DNA of 56,129 bases from Candidatus Binatia bacterium (GCA_036504975.1 DASXUF010000196.1:1-56129); one strand, 5' to 3'. Shown: positions 24,369-35,592, counted from the first letter of the stretch. Numbers and translations are program-made. The notes: generated by a model not told the origin, from the sequence alone.

Positions 24369-25010
24369 TTACCTGGATCCAAGCGGTATATAATGTTGCG
24401 TCCCGGAACCCATGCTGTTGATTTCGCGGATCAAGTCAGCCAGATCTTGACTGCTCTGAACGAAATCGATCTCGGATGTGTTCACCACCAGAAGCGGGCT
24501 CTCGTCGTAATGGAAGAAGAACTGGTTGTAAGCTTGAGCCACCTCTGTAAGGTATTCCAGGGAAACGCCTCTTTCATAGCTCTTATCTCTCTTTTTGAGC
24601 CTTTTGTAAAGGACGTCGGGCCGCGCCTGCAGGTAAACCACGAGGTCGGGCTTGGACAGACGCGGGTCAAGGAGCTGATAAATCTGGTGATATAAGCCGA
24701 GCTCTTCGGCGCTGAGCGTGAGACTCGCGAATATCTTGTCCTTGGCGAAGAGGTAGTCGGAGACCGTCGCCTGACTGAAAAGCTCCTGCTGGATCAGCTT
24801 TCGCTGCTGCTGATAGCGGCTGAGAAGAAAGAATAGCTGGTTTTGAAAGGCAAAGGTTTCGCGGTCTTGATAAAACTTGGCGAGAAACGGATTATCTTCG
24901 ACCGTCTCGAAGACGGTGCGCGCCTGGAACTCGGCGGCGAGCATTTTCGCCAGGCTCGTCTTCCCCACACCGATCGGCCCCTCGACCACGATGTACTTTT
25001 TGTTCGCCAT
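24369..25010 (-). CDS. Deoxynucleoside kinase family protein
   Basis: 213 residues. P-loop VEGPIGVGKTSLAKML at residues 9-24, FETVEDNPFLAKFYQD, the FQNQLFFLLSRYQQ helix, VSDYLFAKDKIFA (the DRS/DYL motif of bacterial dAK/dGK-like enzymes), and RLKKRDKSYE as the lid region. It phosphorylates deoxynucleosides for salvage. It often accompanies pantothenate genes in related genomes, though here a terminator separates them. Divergent from nagZ with 80 bases between. Confidence 0.92.
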   Translation of the reverse strand: MANKKYIVVEGPIGVGKTSLAKMLAAEFQARTVFETVEDNPFLAKFYQDRETFAFQNQLFFLLSRYQQQRKLIQQELFSQATVSDYLFAKDKIFASLTLSAEELGLYHQIYQLLDPRLSKPDLVVYLQARPDVLYKRLKKRDKSYERGVSLEYLTEVAQAYNQFFFHYDESPLLVVNTSEIDFVQSSQDLADLIREINSMGSGTQHYIPLGSR

Positions 25011-25090
25011 CCAGGCTCAAGAATTTACACAAAGGCCGAAAATTTGTCCAGTTTTTCTTTGCATCGGTCCTTTATGTTATAGTCCACCGC

Positions 25091-26167
25091 GTGTCAGAGC
25101 TGAGAAAAAAAATCGGCCAGATGTTCATGGTCGGTTTCACGGCGAACGAGATCGGCGCGGGGGAACGGAAGCTGTTCCAAGATTATCCTTTCGGCGGCTT
25201 CATTTTTTTCAGCCACAACTTGAAAACCCCGAAGCAGATTCTTTCTCTCTGCCGCTCTCTCTGGCAAACAAGCGGGGCGGTCCCGCCGTTGATCTCCATC
25301 GATCAGGAAGGCGGGCGCGTCCACAGGCTGCCGCCGCCGTTCACCCATTTTCCGGCCGCGGCCGACCTCGGCCGCGCTGGCAATACCGACCTTGCCTATC
25401 GCACCGGCTTAGCGATGGCGCGCGAGCTGTCGGCCGTGGGCATCAATCTCGACTTCGCTCCGGTTCTCGACGTCCGCTCGAACCCAAACAATCCGATCAT
25501 CGGCGACCGCTCGCTTAGCTCCGATCCCGAAGTAGTCACGCGGCTCGGCCGGGAAGTCATTCGCGGCTTGAGAGAAGGCGGCGTTATCCCCTGCGTCAAG
25601 CATTTTCCCGGCCACGGCGACACGGCGGAGGATTCGCACGTCGAGCTTCCGGTGGTGAAAAAAAGTCTCGACGAGCTGAGATCGGTCGAGCTTCCTCCCT
25701 TCGTTTGCGCCTGCCGCAACCAGGTGGAAACGCTGATGACCGCCCACGTCCTCTATCCGGCGCTCGATGAAAAATTCCCGGCGACGCTTTCTGATCGAAT
25801 CATTGGCAACCTGCTGCGCGGCGAGCTGGGATATGACGGCGTCGTTTTCAGCGACGACCTGGAGATGAAGGCGATCGGCGACAATTATTCCGTCGAAGAG
25901 ACGGCCCGGCTCGCAGTGCATGCCGGCATCGACGTGCTTCTTTTCGGCCATGAAATCAATCGCGCCGTCACGGCTTTCGATTTTCTCTGCCGCGAGGCCG
26001 AGCGCGACGAAGCGCTACGCGAGCGCGTCGAGCAAAGCTATGGGCGAATCCAGAAGCTCAAGCGCCGGACACTGAAAGCCTTTTCCGGCGCGCGGGAGAA
26101 AGAGCTGGAAAATTCGATCGGCGGGCCGCACGAAAAAATCGTCGAAGAGATTCAGGGCAGCCGGTAG
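25091..26167 (+). CDS. nagZ: Beta-N-acetylhexosaminidase (GH3)
   Basis: 358 residues, the single-domain NagZ length. PPLISIDQEGGRVHRL, NLDFAPVLDVRSNPNNPIIG, the catalytic His-Asp loop KHFPGHGDTAEDSH and the nucleophile region FSDDLEMKAI are all present. It removes N-acetylglucosamine from anhydromuropeptides in cell-wall recycling. No signal peptide, so cytoplasmic. GTG start at 25091; no clear ribosome site. The 3' end overlaps the convergent gshA gene by 16 bases. Confidence 0.95.
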   Translation: MSELRKKIGQMFMVGFTANEIGAGERKLFQDYPFGGFIFFSHNLKTPKQILSLCRSLWQTSGAVPPLISIDQEGGRVHRLPPPFTHFPAAADLGRAGNTDLAYRTGLAMARELSAVGINLDFAPVLDVRSNPNNPIIGDRSLSSDPEVVTRLGREVIRGLREGGVIPCVKHFPGHGDTAEDSHVELPVVKKSLDELRSVELPPFVCACRNQVETLMTAHVLYPALDEKFPATLSDRIIGNLLRGELGYDGVVFSDDLEMKAIGDNYSVEETARLAVHAGIDVLLFGHEINRAVTAFDFLCREAERDEALRERVEQSYGRIQKLKRRTLKAFSGAREKELENSIGGPHEKIVEEIQGSR

Positions 26168-27478
26168 GCGCTGTAGTCGATGAGCTTCTTGATATCGTGC
26201 TGAAGTTCGCCTTCCCACTTTTCGACGAGGAGATCGGCGGGGCATTTTCCTTGCACCACCAAATCGCGAAGCGGCTTCAAGTACATCGTCTCGTCTTCGC
26301 CGTTCTCGTTCAGCGCCGCCTGGCGTTTGAGGCCTTCCCAGGCGATCTGAATCAGCTCTTTGGCGAGATCGGCGGCCGAGAACTTGCGCACGCGCGCCGC
26401 GAGAGCGTGGCGGTGCGAGTCGTGATAGAACTGCATCCGTTCATCCCAGGAGTAATCTTTGACGAGATCCCACGCCGCCTGGAGGCAGTCGGAATCGTAG
26501 AGCGTCCCCTTGATGAGCGCGGGCAAGGCCGGCATCAGCTCCGGCGGCTGGCTGTCCGCGGAGCGCACCTCCATGTAGCGCTTGATCCTCACCTCGGGAA
26601 AAAGCGTGGTCAAATGCAGCTCCCAGTCCTCGATCGTCGCGGTGTGTCCCTCGTGGCCGTAGGTCCAGAAGCGGCGGAACGGAACGCCGGCAAAGTCGAC
26701 ATACTTGCCGTCGCGGATGATCAAATACATCGGCACGTCGAGCGCGTACTCGACGTAGTGCGCGAAAGAGACGCCCGGGTCGAAAGCGAAGCGCAGCAAG
26801 CCGCAGCGCGCTTTGTCCGTGTCCGTCCAGATGTGGCCGCGAAAACTTTTATAGCCGTTCAGCCGCCCCTCGGAGATCGGCGAGTTGGCGAACATCGCCG
26901 TGATGAGCGGCGCCAGCGCCATTGCAGTTTTAAATTTCGCCATCGCCTCTTTTTCGTCGCTGTAGTCGATGTTGGCCTGGACCGTCGCGGTCTGCTTCAT
27001 CATCCGCTGCCCCAAGGTGCCGACCTTCGGCATGTACGGTCCCATGATGCGGTAGCGCTTCTTCGGCACCCACTCGATCTCTTCCACCGTGCTTACCGGC
27101 TGGATGCCGAGGCCGAGAAAGACGACGTTCATCCGCTTGGACACCTCCAGCAGCTCGCGCCGGTGCTGCGTGAACTCGGCCTCGGTGCAGTGGATGGTCT
27201 CGCAGGGCTCGCCACTGAGCTCGATCTGCCCGCCCGGCTCCAGAGTGATTTGCGCGTTGCCCCGTTCGAGCGCGATGACGTGCCCGTCCTCTTCGATCGG
27301 CTGCCAGTTGTATTCCTCGATCAGCGCCTTGAGAATCGCCTCGACGCCGCCGGGGCCGGAATAGGAAATTGCCCTGGCGCTGTCGCGCCGGATGCCGATC
27401 TTCTCGTACTCCGTGCCGACGCGCCACTTGGGGCGCGGCTTGCCCGAGTTGTGAAAAAACTCCTCGAGCTCCCGCGTG

Positions 27479-27495
<17 letters not shown>
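26152..27495 (-). CDS. gshA: Glutamate-cysteine ligase, plant/alphaproteobacterial type
   Basis: 447 residues of the PF04107 type. RVGTEYEKIGI provides the ATP/Mg Glu, GNAQITLEPGGQIELSGEP the substrate and metal block, MKQTATVQANIDYSDE and EVRSADSQPPELMPALPAL the later signatures. It catalyses the first step of glutathione synthesis. No gshB is in the window. It starts inside the end of mtnA (17-base overlap), so the two are co-transcribed. Confidence 0.93.
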
Positions 27496-28519
<1,024 letters not shown>

Positions 28520-28578
28520 GCTTCCTATTTCTGCGGAGGCTGAGTATAGTAAGCCCGCGAAGGGAGCGTCAAGAGCCG

Positions 28579-28836
28579 ATGAACTTTCACGCGATTTTGG
28601 GTTATCTCTCCGGCGTTTATTTCATTCGACCGGACCTCGATGCGACGACACTGTTTCGCACGACGGCTCTCGTACACGTTCTCGACGCCATTCTCTGCGG
28701 CCTGATCGCCGGCCAAAGCGGCCGGAGCAAAAAAATTTGGACCGCGGCCGGTCTCTTCTTCGGCATCTGGGCTTTGGCGACGATCTTCGTCCTCCCCGCC
28801 AAAAAAAATAACCTCGTGCGTCCTACTGGTTGTTGA
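28579..28836 (+). CDS. Small membrane protein (85 aa)
   Basis: Two likely helices: LVHVLDAILCGLIAGQSG (weakly hydrophobic) and WTAAGLFFGIWALATIFVLP, then a short basic tail. The N-terminus MNFHAILGYLSGVYF is also amphipathic. Divergent from mtnA (59 bases between starts) and probably expressed from its own promoter there. No family assignment. The length and helix pattern fit small inner-membrane proteins. Confidence 0.6.
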   Translation: MNFHAILGYLSGVYFIRPDLDATTLFRTTALVHVLDAILCGLIAGQSGRSKKIWTAAGLFFGIWALATIFVLPAKKNNLVRPTGC

Positions 28837-28839
28837 AAG

Positions 28840-28980
28840 ACCACTCCAGGCCGGTCAGAAAGGTTCCAGCTAGAAGGCGCGCGAAGAATCCCGAGCGCAG
28901 GCGTACTTTTTTCAGTACGTCGCATAGCTCGCCACCGGCGAGCGTCAAGATTGTCGCGATTCGAGCGCAACTATTATAAC
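28840..28980. repeat. Intergenic repeat-like segment with two hairpins
   Basis: GCGTACttttttcaGTACGT and GCTCGCCaccGGCGAGC are visible hairpins within a segment containing AAGGTTCCAGCTAGAAGG and GCGAAGAATCCCGAGCGC. The overall look is of a dispersed palindromic repeat. Only one copy is in the window, so its repetitive nature is a guess from appearance. It joins the 138-nt element that follows. Confidence 0.35.
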
Positions 28981-29118
28981 GCCGGCCTTGGGAGTGTCTC
29001 GAAGGTCCGATGCGTGGGACGTGAAGCATCAAGCGTACCCCTAAAATACTATCCGCTCTTCGAGACAGCGTAACCAAACTGTATCGCATCGGACCGGAGA
29101 GATGCTCCCGGGGCCGGC
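28981..29118. repeat. Palindromic 138-nt element, copy 2
   Basis: Outer stem GCCGGCCTTGGGAG (28981-28994) pairs with CTCCCGGGGCCGGC (29105-29118) with two wobbles. The inner stem GGTCCGATGCG (29004-29014) pairs perfectly with 29085-29095. The loop motif GCATCAAGCGTAC (29026-29038) is identical to copy 1 at 8153-8165, and the left flank GCAACTAT (28966-28973) is also shared. Compared with copy 1, inner-stem positions 2 and 3 change on both arms together. Lies between the 3' ends of convergent genes. Confidence 0.75.
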
Positions 29119-29147
29119 TATGCCGATGGGCCTTTGTGGCCGGCCTG

Positions 29148-29540
29148 TCAATCATCTTGCGCCAGAACATAGGCGAGCGCATGATCGTTCGTGTGTGTGA
29201 TCGAGACCAATAAACGGCGGATGCCGATTTTTTCCGCGAACGCGGACGTATGGTTGTGCAGCGCGATCTCGGGCTTACCTCGCGGCCCGCGCACGACTTC
29301 GATATTCAACCAGCTCACCCTTGAGCCCCATCCTGCGCCGAGCGCTTTCATCGCCGCCTCTTTGGCGGCGAAGCGGCCGGCGTAGCTCTGATATTTGCCG
29401 CGGCCTTTTTTGGTCTCGCAATAGGCGATCTCGCTTTCGGTGTAGACCCGGTCGCGAAACCGCTTGCCGATCGCGCTGTCCTCCAGGGCGCGTTGGATGC
29501 GCGCGACCTCGATCATGTCCACCCCGACGCTCACGATCAT
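29148..29540 (-). CDS. acpS: Holo-[acyl-carrier-protein] synthase
   Basis: 130 residues. VGVDMIEVARIQRALED carries the metal-binding Asp, RFAAKEAAMKALG the Glu/Lys active site, and LLVSITHTNDHALAYVLAQ the C-terminal family strand. It transfers phosphopantetheine from CoA to acyl carrier protein, using the product of the pan genes about 5 kb away. It is the only gene in its neighbourhood, flanked by repeats. Confidence 0.96.
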   Translation of the reverse strand: MIVSVGVDMIEVARIQRALEDSAIGKRFRDRVYTESEIAYCETKKGRGKYQSYAGRFAAKEAAMKALGAGWGSRVSWLNIEVVRGPRGKPEIALHNHTSAFAEKIGIRRLLVSITHTNDHALAYVLAQDD

Positions 29541-29830
29541 GGTTCGAGTTCCCTCACCATGACCCTGAGCCCAATCGAATGGGTCATCCGATCAAGTCTG
29601 CCTCCCAGCCGCAAAAGTGTCAACGGGGCCATGCCGGCGTTTGATTTTCCCCGGAGACTCCCACAGACTTTAATATCCGACCATTATTTTGTAAGGTCTT
29701 CAGGCTTTTGTGTGGGTAAGCAGGCCAACGCTGTTCCAGTTCGTGGTAATGAAGGTATCGGATGTTGCACCGCGGATCAGCATCAGGCTGATCAGCCACA
29801 ACTTTCAAGGCTGAGGCGCTGAGGTCGCGT

Positions 29831-29950
29831 CCTTCGACTAAGCTCAGGATGCGCGGCTATGAAGAATTCCGCTCGTGGTGATCCCTCGACAAGCTCGGGA
29901 CTAAAGGCGCGGTCGAGGGAGCCTGCCCTGAGCGAAGCCGAAGGGTCGAA
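29831..29950. repeat. Cluster of CTTCGAC/AAGCTC-type short inverted repeats
   Basis: The spacer 29541-30051 has no supported gene. Within it TCCCTCGAC (29882-29890) and GTCGAGGGA (29912-29920) are perfect inverses, and TCGACTAAGCTCAGGA, CGACAAGCTCGGGAC and CCTGAGCGAAGCCGAAGG are variants of one word set. Related words (CTTCGGCTTGGCTCAGGACAG) occur at about 20.77 kb upstream of the tmRNA. The pattern is that of REP-like repeats dispersed between genes. The last 100 bases probably hold the promoter of the ABC operon. Confidence 0.55.
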
Positions 29951-30051
29951 CCATGCGAACTCTGCGTCTTTGTGGTGGATAGTCCTTCACCGTAAACCCG
30001 GAAGAACCATTTTGTATGGGACCATCGCTGCGATCACGCTGAGACGCTCGG

Positions 30052-30977
<926 letters not shown>

Positions 30978-30981
<4 letters not shown>

Positions 30982-31766
30982 GCTCGGCAACGAAGCCATC
31001 GGTATTCAACACATCCGGCGTCTGGGCCATCTACAGGTTCGAGATGGCGCGGGCCATGCGAACGCTATTGCAAAGCGTGGTCACACCGGTGATCACCACC
31101 TCGCTGTATTTCGTGGTCTTCGGCGCCGCGATCGGTTCGCGCATGGCCCAGGTGGACGGCGTGGCTTACGGCGCGTTCATCGTGCCGGGGCTGATTATGC
31201 TGTCGCTCCTAACCCAGAGCATCTCCAACGCTTCGTTCGGCATCTATTTCCCGAAGTTCACCGGCACGATCTACGAGCTCTTGTCGGCGCCGATTTCCTA
31301 CGTGGAGATCGTCATCGCGTACGTCGGGGCCGCGGCGACGAAGTCGATCGTCCTGGGACTGATCATCCTGGCCACGGCGTCGCTGTTCGTGCCGATTCAC
31401 ATCCGTCACCCGGTCTGGATGATCGCCTTTCTCATGTTGACGGCGGCGACTTTCAGCCTGTTCGGCTTCATTATCGGCGTCTGGGCAAAGAGCTTCGAGC
31501 AGCTCCAGTTCATTCCCCTGCTGATCGTGACGCCGCTCACGTTTCTCGGCGGCGCCTTCTATTCGATCGACATGCTGCCGCCGCCGTGGCGCACCGTCAC
31601 CTTGTTCAACCCGGTCGTCTATCTGATCAGCGGCTTCCGCTGGAGCTTCCATGAGACGGCGGACGTGAGCGTAGCCGTAAGCCTGGGGATGACGCTGGGA
31701 TTTTTCTTGATCTGTCTCGCAGTAGTAGGATGGATTTTCAAAACGGGATATCGGCTGAAGAGTTAA
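30978..31766 (+). CDS. ABC-2 type transporter permease
   Basis: 262 residues from ATG 30978, which overlaps the TGA of the ATPase gene by 4 bases. Six helices are apparent, with [36 protein letters not shown] and [19 protein letters not shown] as ABC-2 landmarks. The family exports glycans, lipids or antibiotics. The substrate cannot be deduced. The longer frame that begins at 30573 is not real because it lies inside the ATPase gene. Confidence 0.95.
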
Positions 31767-31784
31767 GGATGAAGGAGAACTCGC

Positions 31785-32276
31785 ATGGCTCGAGAGGTAG
31801 CTCAAATTCTCGCAACTTTGTGCTGCGGTGTTTTCTTTGGAGCGGCTCTCTACATCTCGCTGGTGCAGCATCCGGCAGCTTTGGAGACGGGAGGCGAGTT
31901 CGCTGCGCGTTTCTTTCCGCCGATGTACGCGCGGGCTTCGGTCATGCAAGCGAGCCTCGCAATCATGGGAACGATTGCAGCGCTGGGTGCGTACCTCTTG
32001 GGCGCGGGTCGTGCCTGGCTGTTCGGTGCCGTTCTGCTGGCCAGCGTCATCCCGTTCACCTTCCTTGTGATCGACCCTGTCAACCAACAGCTCAAGACGA
32101 TCGATCCGTCTGCCGATCGCGCCGTAGAGCTCTTAATCCGATGGGACCGCCTCCACTTGGCTCGAACCGTCGCGAGCGGACTATCGTTTGTAATGTGTCT
32201 TGTCGGTATTGTTCGACGAGAATCTGACTACCCCCATGAAGCAACTCACATGCAAAGGAGACGAAGGCGCGGCTGA
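31785..32276 (+). CDS. DUF1772-like membrane protein
   Basis: 163 residues, four likely helices (LATLCCGVFFGAALYISLV, SLAIMGTIAALGAYLLGAG, WLFGAVLLASVIPFTFLVI and SGLSFVMCLVGIV). The conserved HPAALETG and WDRLHLARTVAS segments are those of anthrone-oxygenase/DUF1772 proteins. AAGGAGAAC lies before the ATG. It follows the ABC permease by 18 bases. Its 3' end overlaps the next gene by about 41 bases in another frame. Confidence 0.8.
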   Translation: MAREVAQILATLCCGVFFGAALYISLVQHPAALETGGEFAARFFPPMYARASVMQASLAIMGTIAALGAYLLGAGRAWLFGAVLLASVIPFTFLVIDPVNQQLKTIDPSADRAVELLIRWDRLHLARTVASGLSFVMCLVGIVRRESDYPHEATHMQRRRRRG

Positions 32277-32988
32277 GGCCTCCGGCACAAGTCTCAAGCT
32301 AGACGTTGACTGGAAGCAGGCCGTGGCTCAGCTTGATCAACGCGGGTTCGCGCTGCTCAAGGGCATGCTCTCGCAAGACGAGTGCGAAACCCTCGCCGCG
32401 AGTTACGACGACGACGAACAATTTCGCTCGCGCATCGACATGTCCCGTTACGCTTTCGGCCGGGGCGAGTACAAATATTATAAATACCCGCTGCCTCCGA
32501 TCGTGCAGCAGTTGAGATCGTCGATGTATCCGCATCTGGCGCCGCTGGCCAATCAATGGCTCGACCGGCTCGGGAGCAAGCAGCCGCAGTACCCGAAAGA
32601 ATTAACGGACTTCACCCGGCAATGCCACCGCGCCGGACAAAAACGGCCGACGCCGTTAATGCTGAAGTACGGGCCGGGCGATTTTAATTGCCTGCACCGA
32701 GATCTATACGGCGAGCTTTTCTTTCCTTTTCAAGTCACTTTCTTTTTGAGCCAGCGAGAGAAGGATTATACAGGCGGTGAATTCGTGCTGGCAGAGCAGC
32801 AGCCGCGCCGGCAATCGCGAATCGAAGTGCTGGCTCCAAACCAGGGCGATGCGGTGATCTTCTCCGTCGACCATCGCCCGATCCGCGGCGCCCGCGGCTA
32901 TTACCGAGCCCACCTGCGCCACGGCGTTAGCACGGTGCGCTCGGGCAGCAGATACACTTTGGGAATCATTTTTCACGATGCAAAGTAG
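32236..32988 (+). CDS. 2-oxoglutarate/Fe(II)-dependent oxygenase
   Basis: 250 residues from ATG 32236; an upstream TTG at 32200 extends the frame by 12 codons. The facial triad is clear: CLHRDLYGELFFPFQ supplies HxD, and RHGVSTVRSGSRYTLGIIF supplies the distal His and the 2OG-binding Arg. GGEFVLAEQQPR is the usual strand after the HxD. It hydroxylates an unknown substrate. It overlaps the membrane protein gene and is part of the same plus-strand unit. Confidence 0.88.
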   Translation: MKQLTCKGDEGAAEASGTSLKLDVDWKQAVAQLDQRGFALLKGMLSQDECETLAASYDDDEQFRSRIDMSRYAFGRGEYKYYKYPLPPIVQQLRSSMYPHLAPLANQWLDRLGSKQPQYPKELTDFTRQCHRAGQKRPTPLMLKYGPGDFNCLHRDLYGELFFPFQVTFFLSQREKDYTGGEFVLAEQQPRRQSRIEVLAPNQGDAVIFSVDHRPIRGARGYYRAHLRHGVSTVRSGSRYTLGIIFHDAK

Positions 32989-33029
32989 ACCCATTGTCCG
33001 ACGGTAGATTCAATTGTATTTTATGTGCC

Positions 33030-33285
33030 CTGAAGACGACCATCGATCCCGCCGGCAGATTGGTGATCCCGAAGGATATTCGCCGCGAAGCCGGGAGGGC
33101 CGCTCGATATTCGTTGGGAGAACGGCACGATCGCCATTACTCCCGCTCCGTTGCCCGTCAAGCTCGAACGCAAAGGGCGGCTCCTTGTTGCGGTCCCGGC
33201 AAAGGATACGCCGCGTCTCTCTGCGGAGACCGTCGAGCGCACCCGTAAAAGATTGCGGCAAGAACGATCCGCCGACTCGACCTAA
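33030..33285 (+). pseudogene. Frameshifted AbrB/VapB-type antitoxin gene
   Basis: The first half reads LKTTIDPAGRLVIPKDIRRE, the strand-turn-strand of SpoVT/AbrB antitoxins. The text is then broken in a CGGGAGGGCC run near 33090, and the sense continues in another frame as IRWENGTIAITPAP, then GRLLVAVPAKDTPRLSAETV to TAA at 33283-33285. The join looks like a small deletion between GCCGGG-type direct repeats that removed the usual LKPG loop. The protein cannot be made as one piece. Confidence 0.7.
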
Positions 33286-33287
33286 GC

Positions 33288-33350
33288 ATGCCGGGCGCAT
33301 TCCTTCCCGATATAAGCTGCATGATCGCGGCCGTATGTTCGTGGCAGTAA
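33288..33350 (+). pseudogene. Truncated VapC (PIN-domain) toxin remnant
   Basis: Starting 2 bases after the antitoxin remnant, ATG CCG GGC GCA is followed by a one-base shift, then LPDISCMIAAVCSW, which matches the N-terminal strand and Asp of a PIN-domain toxin, ending at TAA 33348-33350. The rest of the toxin is missing; the next gene ends 4 bases later. With the broken antitoxin it marks a dead toxin-antitoxin locus. Confidence 0.5.
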
Positions 33351-33354
33351 TCCG

Positions 33355-34332
33355 CTAAAGACCTAATTCCTTCTGAGCTTGCTTGATGTAGCTCTGGTCG
33401 ACGTATTTTTCCGGCGACGGTAAAGGTTCTTTCAGTACACCGTCTCTGGCCTGAACTTCGATGTTCACCTTCAATCCTTCGAGGATCACGCCGCCGTCGA
33501 TCGGGAAGACCTTGTTTTTGGTGAAGTAGTCTATTCCTCTTCGAGCATAAGGTTGCTTGACACCCATTTCGCTGATGAACAATTCCGTCGCTTGCCCGGG
33601 CTGCTCGTGAATCCAACGGAGCGCCCGGATATGGGCCTTGAGAAATTTGACCACGGCGGCGCGGTTCTTCTCCGCCCATAAAGGATTTACCGTGAGGCCG
33701 TTGAATTGATACACGGGAATCGCTTCCACCGTATCGCCCAGCCGATTGAATCCCTGATCGATCGCGATATCCGAATACGGAATACCGAGCACTGCGCCCG
33801 CGAGCGCCCCGGTTTCCAGCGCCGTCAACCGCGCGGCGGTGCCCCCCGAGATAACGGTCATGGCAAAGTCGCGCGGGTACTCAAGCCCTTTGCTCTTGAG
33901 ATAATCCAACAAAATCGAAGTCGCGCCGCCTCGCAGGCTCGACACCCCGAGCCTGGCGCCCTTGAGGTCCTCGATCTTCTTGTACGCCTTGCCGCCAACG
34001 AGAACGTAAGGAGCCGCGTTGTCCACTCCGGCGATCACCTTGAGATTTCCACCTTTCTCATTGATGACGATGGTCGCGTCGGCATTCAAGCTGCCGAAAT
34101 CGATCTCCCCCGCGAGCAGCGCCGCGAGCTGAACATCGCTCCGGCCGATCAAAACCAAGTCAACCTTCAGGCCTTCCGCCGCGTATAACCCTCTCTTCTG
34201 CGCCGCGTAGAAAGGAAGATAGAACAGCGTCTTCGAGGTCATCCCGACCTTCAGCGCTTGCGCCGCAGACGTGGAAGCAAAAAGGCCCAAGCCGAAAAGA
34301 ACCGGCAGGACGGAAGCGAGAATCCGTTTCAT
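33355..34332 (-). CDS. NMT1/THI5-like (SsuA/TauA-type) substrate-binding protein
   Basis: 325 residues. Signal peptide LASVLPVLFGLGLFASTSAA, then KVGMTSKTLFYLPFYAAQKR, GLYAAEGLKVDLVLIG, FGSLNADATIVINEKGGNLK and LGVSSLRGGATSILLDYL, typical of periplasmic proteins of nitrate/sulfonate/taurine or pyrimidine transport. No permease or ATPase adjacent; orphan. It follows an amidohydrolase gene by 17 bases, so the ligand may be that enzyme's substrate or product. Confidence 0.88.
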   Translation of the reverse strand: MKRILASVLPVLFGLGLFASTSAAQALKVGMTSKTLFYLPFYAAQKRGLYAAEGLKVDLVLIGRSDVQLAALLAGEIDFGSLNADATIVINEKGGNLKVIAGVDNAAPYVLVGGKAYKKIEDLKGARLGVSSLRGGATSILLDYLKSKGLEYPRDFAMTVISGGTAARLTALETGALAGAVLGIPYSDIAIDQGFNRLGDTVEAIPVYQFNGLTVNPLWAEKNRAAVVKFLKAHIRALRWIHEQPGQATELFISEMGVKQPYARRGIDYFTKNKVFPIDGGVILEGLKVNIEVQARDGVLKEPLPSPEKYVDQSYIKQAQKELGL

Positions 34333-34349
34333 AGCCAGACCTCCTTAAG

Positions 34350-35414
34350 CTACAAGCTGTAAAACGCACGGGAGTTGGTCCCAAGAATCTTGTCGGCTTG
34401 AGCATTGGTGATCCTGCCCTCGTCCACCCAGCCGCGGACTTCGTCCAGCGCGCTCAAGTTGGCCGAGATGTCGGTGTGGCTGTAATCGGTGCCGATCATC
34501 AGGTTATCTTCGGTACCGAATTTCAGCAGCGACTCGATATCGTCGATCGGGTCGATCGTGACGAACAGCCGGTTGGCGCGGAACAATTCCGGTTCCAGTT
34601 CATACAGGCGCGGCAACCGGCTCTGTCGACCGCGCAGCGATTGGCGTTTCACCGCCCCCAACTGCGAGACCGCATAGGGAATCCAGGAAGCTCCCGACTC
34701 GATGAGCCCGAACCTGAGTTTGGGGAATTTTTTTGCAAGGCCGGAGCTTACCAGCGCGGTGAAGGAGTAGATGATCGGGAAGCCCCTGTCCCACTCGGTA
34801 CCCGGAAGCGGATGGCCCGTGTGGATGCACAGAGGCAGGTCGAGCGCGCTCGCCTCCTCGTAGACCGGAAAGAAATGCGGGTCGATTACCTTCCTGTCAA
34901 GATCGAATCCCCGTTTGAAGACGCCGGAGGCGCCGTGCTCTTTCGCCCAACACAATTCTTCGACCGCCTTGTCGGGCCGAAGCAGCGGCAGCACGGCCGC
35001 CCATCTGAGCCGCCCGTTTGTTTGCGCGCATTTCCCGGCAATCCAGCGATTGTAGGTGGTGGTCAACGCCCATTCGGCCTCCGCGTTACGGGTGTTATAG
35101 CGGATGAAAAAGGTCGGGAAGATAACCTGCACGTCGACGCCCATCTTGTCCATGTGCGCGAGACGGCCCGGCACGTCCTCGAGCTCCCGCAGGACGCGCG
35201 GCGGATGGTTGACGTCGTCGCGGATGGCGCGGTTCTGTAGCCTGCCTTCCACCACCCAGCAGCGGCTGTTTGTCGGGGTATAGCCGGCCCGTCTGGCTTC
35301 ATCCGGCGGCATCTCAATGGTTACCGGTGTGTACTTTACGTACGGCGTGCCTTCCAACTTCTTCCAGGTGTCTTCGGACTCATCGACATGCGTATCGGCA
35401 TCGATCGTCGGCAT
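34350..35414 (-). CDS. Amidohydrolase 2 family metal-dependent hydrolase/decarboxylase
   Basis: 354 residues. IDADTHVDESEDTWKKLEG is the N-terminal metal strand (DxH region), LPLCIHTGHPLPG supplies the next His, KLRFGLIESGASWIPY the Glu/Gly region and LMIGTDYSHTD the Asp at the C-end. The family includes 2-amino-3-carboxymuconate decarboxylase-like, gamma-resorcylate decarboxylase-like and other hydrolases; the exact reaction cannot be given. Co-transcribed with the binding-protein gene. Confidence 0.88.
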   Translation of the reverse strand: MPTIDADTHVDESEDTWKKLEGTPYVKYTPVTIEMPPDEARRAGYTPTNSRCWVVEGRLQNRAIRDDVNHPPRVLRELEDVPGRLAHMDKMGVDVQVIFPTFFIRYNTRNAEAEWALTTTYNRWIAGKCAQTNGRLRWAAVLPLLRPDKAVEELCWAKEHGASGVFKRGFDLDRKVIDPHFFPVYEEASALDLPLCIHTGHPLPGTEWDRGFPIIYSFTALVSSGLAKKFPKLRFGLIESGASWIPYAVSQLGAVKRQSLRGRQSRLPRLYELEPELFRANRLFVTIDPIDDIESLLKFGTEDNLMIGTDYSHTDISANLSALDEVRGWVDEGRITNAQADKILGTNSRAFYSL

Positions 35415-35592
35415 CGGAACGGCTCCTATTCTTCATAATGAAATATGCTTTGCCCGTTTCGCGTGCTCCATAAAAGCAATTCACCCACAACGATCCAATA
35501 TAATTCGACCCTCCGTCTTTGTATACAACCGGCGAAACTGCGAGGCTAGATTCTCTGACGCATGAGTGATCGCTGGCGGGCTCTAAGGATAG

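Noticed and set aside
29620-29808. 62-codon minus-strand ORF in the acpS-ABC spacer
   Set aside because: Reads somewhat coding-like but starts with TTG without a ribosome site, lies among repeats and matches no family I know.
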